Part shown: positions 20,164-28,362 of the stretch, piece by piece
How positions within the stretch are numbered: the first letter of the stretch is position 1
How the letters are laid out: every line of letters starts with the position of its first letter
From: CAYYTU01 sp964474655
GTDB lineage: Bacteria; Chloroflexota; Anaerolineae; B4-G1
Direction: 5' to 3'
NCBI GenBank assembly: GCA_964474655.1
Contig: CAYYTU010000003.1
Coordinates: forward strand, 62,001 to 126,000
Length of the DNA stretch: 64,000 nucleotides
The notes under the pieces: generated by a model
The model's input: only the letters and a program-made list of their open reading frames with translations
What the model was told of the DNA's origin: nothing
Databases searched by the model: none
Translations under genes and position numbers: made by a program

Positions 20164-21594
20164 GTGCAGCATCCTTATGCGCTTATGGAGATAACAGACG
20201 TTGTACCCCCCAGACGGATCGACATCCCAGCCGGGCTTGAGACCGTCATCTCATTGCTGATCATCGCCAGCGCGCTGGCTGCCGGCTACAGGGCCACTCT
20301 GAAACCAGTTACCCTGGTAGTGGATGGTCAGGTCAAGCGGATACTCACCCACCAGGAGACCGTCGGCGCTTTGCTGATGGACGTCGACTTGTCGCTCCAC
20401 CCCAAAGATGTCGTGGCCCCAAATCCCAATGCATCGCTGGAGCGCGTCGAGACGGTGCAAGTGCGACGCGCGCAACCGGTACAGATCGTGGTCGACGATC
20501 GGGAGATCGAACTGCACACCCACGCTACCACCATCGACGAAGTGCTCGACGAAGCTGGCGTGAAGCTGGGGAGACACGACGAGCTGACCATCGAAGGCGA
20601 ATTCCCCCAGGGCAACCCGGAGCCAGCTCGCATCCTCATTGACCGCGCCGTGCCCTTTACCCTCCACGAGGATGGACAGGCCTCCACCCTCTACACCACT
20701 GCCTCCACCGTGGGCGAGGCCTTGCGTCAATCCGATCTGACGCTCCATCTGGCAGACCACGTCCAGCCGTCGATGGGCCAGCAAATCTCGGCCGGAATGC
20801 ACGTCTACATCAAACGATCGAAGCCCATAACAGTACGGGTTGATGGTCGGACGCTGCGAACGCGCACACACCGCGAATTTGTGGGCGACGTGCTGGCCGA
20901 CCTGGGACTAGTGCTCAATGGGCAGGATTACGTCACGCCGACGCATAACGGACGTCTCCAGCCCGGCGATACACTCCGTGTCGTGCGGGTCAGCGAACGC
21001 TTCCTGATTCAACAAGAACCCATCCCCTTCGAATCGAAGTGGGAACCCGATCCAGACCTGGAGATCGACAATCAGCGGTTGCTGCAAGAAGGAGCACCCG
21101 GCGTCCGCGAGCGGCGCATCCGCGTACGCTACGAAGACGGGCACGAAGTCTCTCGCACGATTGAGGGGAACTACGTCGCCGTTCAACCCGAGGATAAGAT
21201 TATGGGCTATGGTACCAAAATCGTCATTCGCACCCTGGACACACCCTCCGGCCCGGTCGAATACTGGCGCAAGATACGTATGCTGGCCACCTCCTATTCC
21301 GCGGGCACAGCTGGCACGCCCGAATCGAGCCCCTGGTACGGGCGCACTGCCACGGGGATGAAGATGCAAAAGGGCATTGTGGCCGTCGATCCAAACGTGA
21401 TCAACATGGGTAGCGAGGTCTACGTGCCTAATTACGGCATCGGCCTCGCGGCCGATACCGGCAGCGCCATCAGAGGACAGCGCATTGATCTGGGCTTCGA
21501 CGATAGCAACCTCGAGCTCTGGTACCGTTGGGTGGACGTCTATCTGCTGGCTCCACCTCCGCCTTCGGATGAGATCGACTACACCTTACCATAA
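20164..21594 (+). CDS. Secreted/anchored cell-wall protein with three DUF348 repeats, G5 and 3D domains (YabE-like)
   Basis: The protein has 476 residues. An N-terminal membrane anchor (LETVISLLIIASALAAGYRA) is followed by three ubiquitin-like DUF348 repeats (from about 47 VTLVVDGQVKRILTHQETVG, 105 VQIVVDDREIELHTHATT and 220 ITVRVDGRTLRTRTHREF). A G5 domain lies at about 275-350 and a C-terminal 3D domain (RMLATSYSAG, AADTGSAIRGQRIDLGFDD) contains the three family aspartates. YabE/Rpf-like proteins of this layout are thought to act on peptidoglycan as lytic transglycosylases. ksgA begins 21 bp downstream, the same neighbourhood as yabE in Bacillus. Start is GTG 20164; ATG 20185 is an alternative. 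Confidence 0.88.
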   Translation: MQHPYALMEITDVVPPRRIDIPAGLETVISLLIIASALAAGYRATLKPVTLVVDGQVKRILTHQETVGALLMDVDLSLHPKDVVAPNPNASLERVETVQVRRAQPVQIVVDDREIELHTHATTIDEVLDEAGVKLGRHDELTIEGEFPQGNPEPARILIDRAVPFTLHEDGQASTLYTTASTVGEALRQSDLTLHLADHVQPSMGQQISAGMHVYIKRSKPITVRVDGRTLRTRTHREFVGDVLADLGLVLNGQDYVTPTHNGRLQPGDTLRVVRVSERFLIQQEPIPFESKWEPDPDLEIDNQRLLQEGAPGVRERRIRVRYEDGHEVSRTIEGNYVAVQPEDKIMGYGTKIVIRTLDTPSGPVEYWRKIRMLATSYSAGTAGTPESSPWYGRTATGMKMQKGIVAVDPNVINMGSEVYVPNYGIGLAADTGSAIRGQRIDLGFDDSNLELWYRWVDVYLLAPPPPSDEIDYTLP

Positions 21595-21615
21595 TCCGCC
21601 CGCAGCAGGGATGAT

Positions 21616-22488
21616 ATGGCGAAAATCTCCGATCTACTTCGGCAGCTAGGTTTGCGGCCCAAGCAGAAGCTGGGCCAGCACTTCCTGGTCGATCCCGTGA
21701 TCCTCGACCGGATTGTCGAAGTGGCTGAGCTCACTCCCGACGACCTCGTGTTAGAAATCGGGGCGGGCACCGGCGAGCTGACGAAACGCCTCGCTCAAAA
21801 AGCCGGGCACGTGATCGCCGTCGAGCTCGATCAACAGATGATCCCCATCCTGGAAGAGACCCTGTCCGGCTACCACAACCTGACGTTGATCCAGGGCGAT
21901 ATCCTGACGTTCGATCCCGCCGAGCTGGTGTCTGAAGCCCCTACCTCCTTCTCCATCCCCGACGAGGCTTACAAAGTCGTCGCTAATCTGCCGTACTACA
22001 TCACCTCGGCTGTGCTGCGACACCTGCTGGAGGCCCTCCACAAGCCCAAACGGATCGTCGTGACCGTCCAACGGGAAGTAGCGGAGCGCATCGTCGCAGA
22101 GCCGGGCGAGATGAGCACTCTCTCAGTGAGCGTCCAATTCTACGGAGATCCGGAGATATCATTCCGGATCAAGCCAGGCAGTTTCTATCCCGCGCCGAAC
22201 GTAGAGTCGGCGGTGGTGAGGATTGACCTTCACAACGAGCTTCCGATCCCAAAAGAGGAGATAGACCGCTTCTTTCGCGTGGTACGAGCGGGTTTCTCCC
22301 AGCGTCGCAAGCAGATCCACAACGCGCTAAGCGCCGGGCTCGGGCGCAAAGCAACCAAACAAGAGGTGATTGACAGGCTTCAAGAGACGAACATTGATTC
22401 TCGACGCAGAGCGCAAACGCTCACCATCAACGAATGGATCGAGATCACGCAGGCGCTGGCTGATCTCGCCGAAGACGACCCGAGGTAA
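21616..22488 (+). CDS. rsmA: 16S rRNA (adenine1518-N6/adenine1519-N6)-dimethyltransferase
   Basis: This 290-residue KsgA enzyme dimethylates two adenines in the 3' hairpin of 16S rRNA. It shows LGLRPKQKLGQHFLVDPVI at the N-terminus (the KxLGQHFL family signature), the SAM-binding motif LEIGAGTGELT, the acidic ribose-binding VIAVELDQQM, the catalytic NLPYYIT, and the C-terminal helical domain with SQRRKQIHNALSAG. Length is slightly above the usual 270. It sits 21 bp after the 3D-domain protein and 24 bp before a LysM lipoprotein, so the three genes probably form one transcript. Confidence 0.97.
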   Translation: MAKISDLLRQLGLRPKQKLGQHFLVDPVILDRIVEVAELTPDDLVLEIGAGTGELTKRLAQKAGHVIAVELDQQMIPILEETLSGYHNLTLIQGDILTFDPAELVSEAPTSFSIPDEAYKVVANLPYYITSAVLRHLLEALHKPKRIVVTVQREVAERIVAEPGEMSTLSVSVQFYGDPEISFRIKPGSFYPAPNVESAVVRIDLHNELPIPKEEIDRFFRVVRAGFSQRRKQIHNALSAGLGRKATKQEVIDRLQETNIDSRRRAQTLTINEWIEITQALADLAEDDPR

Positions 22489-22512
22489 CCAGTTGGGCCA
22501 AGGGAGGTAAAG

Positions 22513-23526
22513 ATGCCATCGAACGGGGAAAGCAGTTGGAACGCACGATTAACCATCATCTTTACGATGAGCTTCGCTTTGTTGATCGGAGGGTGCATTC
22601 GTTTCACATACGACGAGACCCCAGGCGCGATTCCAGGGGAAGCCGCAGAGTCGACGCCCCTCCCCGACGAGAGCGAAGCCACCCCAAGCCCCACAGAAAC
22701 GCCCGTCGTCGAAGGCCCCGTCACGCTCTATATGGAACCCTCGCTGCTCGATATGTCGACCGACCAGACGCGCGAAGTGGAAGTGATGCTCGATAACGTC
22801 GTGGATCTCCACACCATCGAACTACACATCAGCTTCGAGCCCCGCTATGTCTCCATCGAAGACGTCGATCCCAACACCGAGGGCGTCCAGATCGCCGCAG
22901 GCCCACTGCTGCCCTCAACACAAGTGATCCGGAACGAAGTAGAGAACGCCACTGGACTTATCATTTATCGGGCGCAATCGGGAAAAGGAGCCGGACAGGG
23001 CAGCGGAGTGGCAGCTTCCTTCAGAGTACGATCACTGACCCAAGGGGGTAGCCCACTGAGATTCAACGTAGCCGAGCTACAGGATACGGCAGGCAAACCG
23101 ATCACGCTGGAGGAGCAGATTGATGGACTGGTCGTCATTGGAGCCGGAGATAAGCCAAGCGAAACTCCGGAGAGGCCATCGCCCACTGCGCCGGTTCCAG
23201 CCCCAACCGAACCGGCGACGGAGGCTTGCTATCACACCGTACAGGCGGGGGAGAACTTGTTCCGCATCGCACTGCGCTACGACACCACCGTGGAGGCCAT
23301 CGCCCAAGCGAACGGCATCACCGATCCCACCACAGTCCAAGTGGGCCAGAAGCTGCTCATCCCGAACGGTCACGCCCCTCAAGAGACGTACATAGTCCAG
23401 CCGGGCGACACGCTTTACGCCATCGCGCGCCGGATGGGGATGAGCGTGGAAGAGATGGCAAGACTCAACGCCATCGCCCCGCCCTACACCATTGCGGCCG
23501 GACAGAGGTTGAAAGTCTCCCCGTAA
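22513..23526 (+). CDS. Lipoprotein with cohesin-like domain and two LysM repeats
   Basis: The protein has 337 residues. A signal peptide ends in LLIGGC, a plausible lipobox. A Thr/Pro/Glu-rich linker follows. About residues 70-205 resemble a cohesin-type beta-sandwich (EVEVMLDNVVDLHTIELHIS, GVAASFRVRSLTQGGSPLRF). A second Pro-rich linker precedes two LysM repeats at about 237-283 (YHTVQAGENLFRIALRYDTT) and 292-336 (YIVQPGDTLYAIARRMGMS). LysM binds N-acetylglucosamine polymers such as peptidoglycan, so the protein probably bridges membrane and wall. Whether the cohesin-like domain recruits a partner (dockerin) is unknown; no dockerin was seen in the window. Confidence 0.85.
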   Translation: MPSNGESSWNARLTIIFTMSFALLIGGCIRFTYDETPGAIPGEAAESTPLPDESEATPSPTETPVVEGPVTLYMEPSLLDMSTDQTREVEVMLDNVVDLHTIELHISFEPRYVSIEDVDPNTEGVQIAAGPLLPSTQVIRNEVENATGLIIYRAQSGKGAGQGSGVAASFRVRSLTQGGSPLRFNVAELQDTAGKPITLEEQIDGLVVIGAGDKPSETPERPSPTAPVPAPTEPATEACYHTVQAGENLFRIALRYDTTVEAIAQANGITDPTTVQVGQKLLIPNGHAPQETYIVQPGDTLYAIARRMGMSVEEMARLNAIAPPYTIAAGQRLKVSP

Positions 23527-23588
23527 CGCTCAAGCGCAGCTTGCACAGATGTCGAGCCCCCAGGCCGCCGCGTCAACTGAGCAATCGG

Positions 23589-24563
23589 TCACAAATAATC
23601 GTTCTCACGGAACCAGGCCAAAGTATCCCGACACGTCTCCTCAAAGGGCCGCGGGGACGAGAGGTTCAGCGTCTCCTGGGCACGAGCAGCGTTGAGCGGC
23701 TGCCAATATTGGATCGTCCGAAGGTGTTGAGCCGTCGGCGAGCCCACCAGCTCCCCCATCGCTGCGACGGCCCGAACGAGCCAGCGGGGGACCTTGACCC
23801 GCGGGGGGGTTCGATCAGCAGCTTCGGCGGCGGTGGACAACATCTGACGAAACGTCATATTGTGTCCCCCGAGGATATAGCGCTCCCCGGGCTCGCCGCG
23901 CTCGGCAGCCGCGATCTGCCCCGCAGCCAGATCCCGCCCGTCGATCACGTTCAATTCACCCTCGACGTAGCCCGGCAAACGTCCTTGAGCAACCCACAGC
24001 AAGAGCTCACTGGTAGTCGGTTTGACATCGCCTGGGCCGATCACGGCGGTCGGTATCACGGTCACGACCGGCAGCCCCTGCGCTGTAGCCCGCATCGCCT
24101 CCATCTCCATCGCCCACTTGACCTCAAAATAAGGTGAGACCACAGAACCTGGCGTGTAGAGATCGCGCTCGTCAGCCAGCCGATCGGGGTCGGAAGAGGG
24201 CCCAACGGTGGAAAGCGCGCTGGTGTAGACCAGCCGCTTAACGCCGGCGGTGCTGGCGGTTGCCAGAACGTTCCTCATACCGGTCACGCCGTGACGCATG
24301 GCTTGCCAGACATCGCGGGTGCCGTGGGGATAGTAAGCTGCAGCGTGAAAGACGAGGGGGCACCCTCGCATCGCTGCTACCAGTGAAGCAGGGTCCGACA
24401 AGTCGCCCCTGACCCACTCAATATTCAGATCGCCAATCGCTCCCACGGCCTCCGGTCGGCGACGCAGGCCGCGCACGCGCCATCCCCGAGCGATAGCAGT
24501 GCGGGCGATCTGCCCGCCGATGAACCCGGTTGCTCCCAGAACGCAGCAGCGAATGTTGACCAT
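23589..24563 (-). CDS. NAD-dependent epimerase/dehydratase (HpnA / dihydroflavonol reductase-like)
   Basis: The start is ATG 24563 with AGGAGGAAGA just upstream; an ATG at 24620 would add 19 unrelated residues. The product of 324 residues is an extended short-chain dehydrogenase: the Rossmann motif GATGFIGGQIA binds NAD(P), DLSDPASLVAAMRGCPLVFHAAA follows, and the catalytic pair is SPYFEVKWAME (YxxxK). Similarity in layout to hopanoid-associated sugar epimerases is inferred from the pattern of motifs; no hopanoid gene is nearby. It converges on the LysM lipoprotein and is otherwise isolated between it and the tmRNA. Confidence 0.85.
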   Translation of the reverse strand: MVNIRCCVLGATGFIGGQIARTAIARGWRVRGLRRRPEAVGAIGDLNIEWVRGDLSDPASLVAAMRGCPLVFHAAAYYPHGTRDVWQAMRHGVTGMRNVLATASTAGVKRLVYTSALSTVGPSSDPDRLADERDLYTPGSVVSPYFEVKWAMEMEAMRATAQGLPVVTVIPTAVIGPGDVKPTTSELLLWVAQGRLPGYVEGELNVIDGRDLAAGQIAAAERGEPGERYILGGHNMTFRQMLSTAAEAADRTPPRVKVPRWLVRAVAAMGELVGSPTAQHLRTIQYWQPLNAARAQETLNLSSPRPFEETCRDTLAWFRENDYL

Positions 24564-24692
24564 TCTTCCTCCTTGAACATCTGCTGTTGATGCAGAAACT
24601 GCATAGCCTGACCACGCCACCCGTTGTCGGGCCTCGTCTATGAAGCCTCATCTCGAATCAGGGTTACTCCGTCGAAGCAGGCGTCTCACAAA

Positions 24693-24726
24693 CAAAAGAG
24701 GCCGACTCTTGCGAGCCGACCTCTTG
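24693..24726 (-). terminator. Rho-independent terminator of tmRNA
   Basis: On the minus strand GAGGTCGGCTC (24723-24713) pairs with GAGTCGGCCTC (24708-24698) through an 11-bp stem including G-U pairs, followed by TTTTG. It lies 7 bp beyond the tmRNA 3' end. The rest of 24564-24730 is featureless. Confidence 0.85.
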
Positions 24727-24730
24727 ATCA

Positions 24731-25153
24731 GGTGGAGATGGCGGGAATCGAACCCGCGTCCGCGGAATTCGACCAGGTCCTTCTACAAGCTTAGTCGGCC
24801 CTTTTGCTTCTCTTCCAGGGAGACGCTGCCGACCGCGCTACACCTGGAATCAGCCGATGGGAACCGAAGTTCCCTCTTAGGCATTCGTATCGGCATCGGA
24901 ACGCCGCACGTCAACTTTCTGTCGCCCGATCCTCGACCCGCTGACGAGGGGCCTAGGCGGACGTGATCGCTGTCACGATCAGCCCCTAAGGCTTAGCTAC
25001 GCGACCATCGGGATGGCAGCGTGAGCCGCCTGCGGGGCAGGTACCCAAGTGTCATTCTCGGCACTTTGGAGTTTATGCTCCGTTGTTAACGAGGTCAGAG
25101 CGCCTCGGCTTGCCGTTCCTGATCAGCCTTCCACGTCGAAGCCTATCATCCCC
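24731..25153 (-). ncRNA. ssrA: Transfer-messenger RNA
   Basis: The 3' end carries the T-arm and acceptor strand GGACGCGGGTTCGATTCCCG then CCATCTCC; the 5' end GGGGATG pairs with CATCTCC in the tRNA-like acceptor stem, and GGCTTCGACG is the usual tmRNA 5' element. Length is about 423 nt. The tag reading frame (25062 to 24997) starts at GCC after AAAGT and gives a 21-residue tag, AENDTWVPAP...HAAIPMVA, ending at TAG. The CCA is not fully encoded (ACCT). tmRNA frees stalled ribosomes and marks the products for proteolysis, fitting the ClpC and ClpB genes elsewhere in the window. Confidence 0.95.
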
Positions 25154-25165
25154 ACGGCGATAAAT

Positions 25166-25194
25166 ATTATACTGGGTATCTACGAAATTGTCAA
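25166..25194 (-). promoter_or_regulatory. Consensus promoter of tmRNA
   Basis: On the minus strand TTGACA (25194-25189), 17-bp spacer, TATAAT (25171-25166): a perfect sigma-70 consensus, 13 bp from the tmRNA 5' end. The stretch up to the tRNA-Arg at 25370 holds nothing else that I recognise. Confidence 0.93.
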
Positions 25195-25369
25195 CTTACT
25201 TCTCAGCCCCAGGGTTTATCGTTCTCCAAATCAACAGGCGAGAAACGTCCAAACCAGAATGCATCGGCTTCCCAGCTAATGTTTTCGTAAGTGTGTTGCG
25301 CATCTGGTTCGAACATGATAAAGACGTGTGAAGCGCCCAAGATATGGGGGGGCGCTGACATGGAAAAAG

Positions 25370-25442
25370 CACCCTCGACAGGATTTGAACCTGTGACCTT
25401 CTGGTCCGCAACCAGACGCTCTATCCACTGAGCTACGAGGGC
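25370..25442 (-). tRNA. tRNA-Arg (anticodon GCG)
   Basis: A 73-nt cloverleaf: acceptor GCCCTCG / CGAGGGT (with a G-U end pair), D-arm GCTCAGTGGATAGAGC, anticodon stem TCTGG-TTGCGGA-CCAGA, T-arm ACAGGTTCAAATCCTGT. CCA is not encoded. The GCG anticodon reads CGC, instead of the ACG form more common for arginine. Confidence 0.93.
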
Positions 25443-25452
25443 ACGTTTATGC

Positions 25453-25546
25453 TGGCGGGGAGGCAGGGATTTGAACCCTGGGTAGAGCATTACCCCTACA
25501 ACCGCTTAGCAGGCGGCCCCAATCAACCAGACTCTGGCACCTCCCC
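25453..25546 (-). tRNA. tRNA-Ser (anticodon GCU)
   Basis: A 94-nt class II tRNA with acceptor GGGGAGG / CCTCCCC, anticodon loop CTGCTAA, a long variable arm, T-arm CAGGGTTCAAATCCCTG, and an encoded CCA. It lies 10 bp from tRNA-Arg and in line with serS. Confidence 0.95.
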
Positions 25547-25574
25547 GCGATTATCATTTTTTGTTATGTGCTGC

Positions 25575-25666
<92 letters not shown>

Positions 25667-25748
25667 GGGTGACCCGGGGACTTACACACGAGTGCGCCTC
25701 CCCTCAGCGGGCTACATTCTACCACGAGAGGGGGAAACTGTCAATTAT

Positions 25749-27023
25749 TCACCCCTCAATAACCTCAATCCCTCCCATCCAGGGACGCAGGATGTCTGGG
25801 ACCACAATGGTACCATCGGGCTGCTGGTAGTTTTCGATGATGGCGATCATCACCCGCGGCAGCGCCAATCCAGATCCATTGAGAGTGTGCACGAAGCGCG
25901 GCTTGGCGTTTGGCTCCGGTCGGTAGCGGATGTTGGCCCGTCGAGCCTGGAAAGTTTCGCAATTGCTGACGCTGCTCACCTCCAGCCACTCCTGGCAGCC
26001 GGGGGCCCACATTTCGATGTCATACGTCTTGGTGGTGGTAAAGCCCAGATCGCCAGTGCAAATCTCCGCCACCCGATGCGGAACCTCCAGCCGTCGACAG
26101 ATCTCAAGCGCGTCGTCCAGCATAGCCTCAAGCTCATCGTAGCTGGATTCTGGGGGGACGAACTTGTACATCTCCACTTTATCGAACTGGTGACCGCGCT
26201 TTATGCCCCGCACGTCGCGCCCAGCGCTCATCTTCTCACGGCGGAAACAGGCTGTGTAGGCCACGTAGTGACGTGGCAGATCGTCAAGGCCTAGCATCTC
26301 ATCCCGATGCAAATTGGTAAGCGGAATCTCCGCCGTGCCGATAAGCCAGAGATCATCCTCGGCGTCGTGGTAGATGTTGTCACGGAATTTTGGGAGCTGA
26401 CCAGCGCCCCACATACAGGCCTCTTTGACGACAAAGGGAGGGTAGATCTCAGTATAGCCATGCTCTTGCACGTGCACGTCCAACATCCAGGCGATGAGCG
26501 CCCGTTGCAAGCGCGCTCCAGCCCCGCGCAGCACGTAGAAACGACTGCCAGATAGCTTCACCCCACGTTCAAAGTCGATGATGCCCAGCTCCGGTCCCAG
26601 GACCCAGTGCGGTACCGGCTCGAAATCGAACTGGCGCGGCTGACCAAACTCACGCGTGATGACATTTTCCGTCTCGTCGGCGCCCACGGGCACACTTTCG
26701 TGCGGTATATTGGGCATCGTCATCATCAAGTGCTCCAGGTCCGCCTCTACTTGCTCCAACGGCTCCTCAAGCACGTCGATGCGATCGCCGACCTCCTTCA
26801 TCTCCGCGATGAGGCGTTTTCTTTCTTGCTGATCCTTGAGCTGCCCAATTCTCTTCGATTCCCGGTTGCGCGTGGCTCTGAGCGTCTCGACCTCGGTAAG
26901 CAGTTCGCGACGCCGCTCATCCAGCGCCAGAATTTCATCGACGGGCGCTGGGTCTTTTTGGCGTTTTTCCAGCGCTGCTTTGACCTGTTCAGGATGTCCA
27001 CGGACGAACGTCAAATCAAGCAT
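25749..27023 (-). CDS. serS: Seryl-tRNA synthetase
   Basis: This 424-residue class II synthetase charges tRNA-Ser. An N-terminal two-helix coiled coil (about 30-105) grips the long variable arm of tRNA-Ser. The catalytic domain shows motif 1 region GYTEIYPPFVV, motif 2 TACFRREKMSAGRDVRGIKRG-like segment (RxxxH/F type) and motif 3 NGSGLALPRVMIAIIENYQ. WLIGTAEIPLTNLH and DIEMWAPGCQEWLEVSSVSNC are SerRS-specific. The start ATG follows AGGGG. Downstream lie tRNA-Ser(UGA) and tRNA-Ser(GCU). No T-box signature is seen in the leader. Confidence 0.97.
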   Translation of the reverse strand: MLDLTFVRGHPEQVKAALEKRQKDPAPVDEILALDERRRELLTEVETLRATRNRESKRIGQLKDQQERKRLIAEMKEVGDRIDVLEEPLEQVEADLEHLMMTMPNIPHESVPVGADETENVITREFGQPRQFDFEPVPHWVLGPELGIIDFERGVKLSGSRFYVLRGAGARLQRALIAWMLDVHVQEHGYTEIYPPFVVKEACMWGAGQLPKFRDNIYHDAEDDLWLIGTAEIPLTNLHRDEMLGLDDLPRHYVAYTACFRREKMSAGRDVRGIKRGHQFDKVEMYKFVPPESSYDELEAMLDDALEICRRLEVPHRVAEICTGDLGFTTTKTYDIEMWAPGCQEWLEVSSVSNCETFQARRANIRYRPEPNAKPRFVHTLNGSGLALPRVMIAIIENYQQPDGTIVVPDILRPWMGGIEVIEG

Positions 27024-27134
27024 AGGATAACCCCTATTATGTTAATCGCTATTGATGATACATAGAAAGTGCTGACGACAACACACTGCGCCCCCTCGTC
27101 TCTCGTAACAAGGGGGCGAAATGATACCTTGGTG

Positions 27135-27163
27135 ATTATAGCATATGCTATTTGACTTTACAA
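27135..27163 (-). promoter_or_regulatory. Promoter of serS, overlapping a divergent promoter
   Basis: On the minus strand TTGTAA (27163-27158), 17-bp spacer, TATAAT (27140-27135). The leader of about 105 nt contains a perfect 10-bp hairpin (CGCCCCCTTG / CGAGGGGGCG, G-U pair) that lacks a T-run. Its -35 box shares bases with that of the plus-strand promoter at 27157-27185. Confidence 0.75.
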
Positions 27164-27185
27164 ACGATTTGTCTTGGGCTATAAT
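27157..27185 (+). promoter_or_regulatory. Divergent plus-strand promoter
   Basis: TTTACA (27157-27162), 17-bp spacer, TATAAT (27180-27185). The first gene in this direction is greA at 27762, over 570 nt away, with a terminator-like hairpin at 27624-27657 in between, so this promoter may serve a small RNA. Confidence 0.65.
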
Positions 27186-27189
27186 TTTC

Positions 27190-27418
27190 TGCTGGGAAGA
27201 TGTTCAATTTCGTATGTTAAGGTAACCTCACGGTGCAGTGAGGCGTTTCCTTCTTAAGGGATGATGACTGCTCCTGCATGCCGGTCAAAGACCTGGGCCT
27301 ACCTGGCTTCATCGAGCGAGCATATCCGACGTTGCTGAAGCCAGCCTCTCCTCGGATGGCCAACGGGTCACGGGCTTGGTCTAGCGAGCAGATTCACATC
27401 CCCCTTTCTTCTCTACTG
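27190..27418 (+). other. Promoter-linked non-coding stretch, possible small RNA
   Basis: The stretch follows a good promoter and has several local hairpins: CCTCAC / GTGAGG near 27226, and a perfect 9-bp pair CTGGCTTCA (27304-27312) / TGAAGCCAG (27334-27342). The only reading frame (from 27278, 75 codons) runs into the family A repeat and has no ribosome-binding site, so I do not call a protein. I could not match it to a known RNA family. Confidence 0.3.
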
Positions 27419-27420
27419 CA

Positions 27421-27580
27421 CTTGGACAAATCTGGCACAATCTTCCCGAGAGCTTCCAGATACGATGAAACTGACTGGGAACGATCTGAAAGCAGACTCT
27501 TTTGACCTTTTAACCAACCCTGGCAGCTTTCGGGAAGATTACTGGCGAAGTTCTGATTTTTATCCAAGGTCCAATTCTCT
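27421..27580. repeat. Palindromic element family A, copy 2
   Basis: This copy aligns along its whole length with 567-726: AATCTTCCCGAGAGCTTCCA matches the left inner arm, GATGAAACTGACTGGGAA the middle, CAGCTTTCGGGAAGATTA the right inner arm, and TTTATCCAAGGTCCA the right end. The terminal repeats are less perfect than in copy 1, suggesting an older insertion. Confidence 0.8.
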
Positions 27581-27623
27581 ATGACTGAATGGGAGTTTGG
27601 GTTATAGAAGCCACGTTCTTAGA

Positions 27624-27657
27624 TCGCCCTGTCTCCCAGGACAGAGGCGGTTTTTTT
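27624..27657 (+). terminator. Rho-independent terminator upstream of greA
   Basis: CGCCCTGTC (27625-27633) pairs with GACAGAGGCG (27640-27649) with one bulge, followed by seven T. It lies about 100 bp before greA in the same direction. It could end the upstream transcript from 27185 or act as an attenuator of greA. Confidence 0.75.
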
Positions 27658-27761
27658 GAAGGACTGGGTCACGTATGGACGAGGGTAACCGACTCTTTCC
27701 CCAGCAGGGTACGGCTTTTTAGAAAGCAAGGTGAATTTCGCTTATTACCGAGGATAGGCAG

Positions 27762-28232
27762 ATGGATGAACAGCAAACATTCTTAACACAACAAGGTTAC
27801 GATAACCTTAAAGAAGAACTGAATTACCTGCGCACAGTACGGCGGAAGGAGATAGCCAAACGGTTAGAGCTGGCGCTTGAAGAAGGTGAGTTGATTGAAA
27901 ACGCCGAGCTCGAGGATGCGCTCAACGAGCAGGCTTTTGTCGAAGGGCGGATATTGACGCTCAAGCGAATGTTACATGACGTGGTAATCATCGAAGAGGA
28001 GGAAGGCCCCCACGATACAGTGCAGCTGGGCAGTCACGTCACGGTGACAGAAGGCGATGCACCACCAGAGACGTATCATGTCGTTGGCTCAGCGGAGGCC
28101 AACCCAACACGGGGAATGATCTCAAACGTCTCCCCCCTGGGGCAGGCGTTGATCGGACATAGCGTCGGCGAGGTGGTCCAGATCAAGGCCCCCGCCGGTG
28201 TGTTGGAATTTAAGATTGTAGACATTAAATAG
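27762..28232 (+). CDS. greA: Transcription elongation factor GreA (copy 1)
   Basis: The protein has 156 residues. The N-terminal coiled coil (LTQQGYDNLKEELNYLRTVR, EGELIENAELEDALNEQAF) carries the acidic tip that enters the RNA polymerase secondary channel and stimulates cleavage of backtracked RNA. The C-terminal FKBP-like domain reads VQLGSHVTVT, YHVVGSAEANPTRGMISNVSPLGQALIGHSVGEVVQIKAPAG. The spacing around the tip differs slightly from the second copy (54.0 kb), where the canonical GDLSENANYKAAKEEQ is intact; here it reads GELIENAELEDALNEQ. This copy may therefore be a specialised paralogue. lysS follows on the same strand. Confidence 0.9.
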   Translation: MDEQQTFLTQQGYDNLKEELNYLRTVRRKEIAKRLELALEEGELIENAELEDALNEQAFVEGRILTLKRMLHDVVIIEEEEGPHDTVQLGSHVTVTEGDAPPETYHVVGSAEANPTRGMISNVSPLGQALIGHSVGEVVQIKAPAGVLEFKIVDIK

Positions 28233-28362
28233 CCTCTCTTACTAACCTCAAGCATACACACCCGCTTGCAGGGAGGGTGTAATCGGCTCTGTGAGCACTT
28301 TTTCAGCAGAATTATTCAGTGAGTTCAGTCATGCTGACAACGTACAGATGGCAGGAGGATCA

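Noticed and set aside
27024..27135. T-box riboswitch in the serS leader
   Set aside because: No T-box core (AGGGTGGNACCGCG) and no adjoining terminator/antiterminator pair; only one simple hairpin.
27278..27505. 75-codon ORF after the divergent promoter
   Set aside because: No ribosome-binding site, and its second half is the family A repeat; no protein-like pattern.
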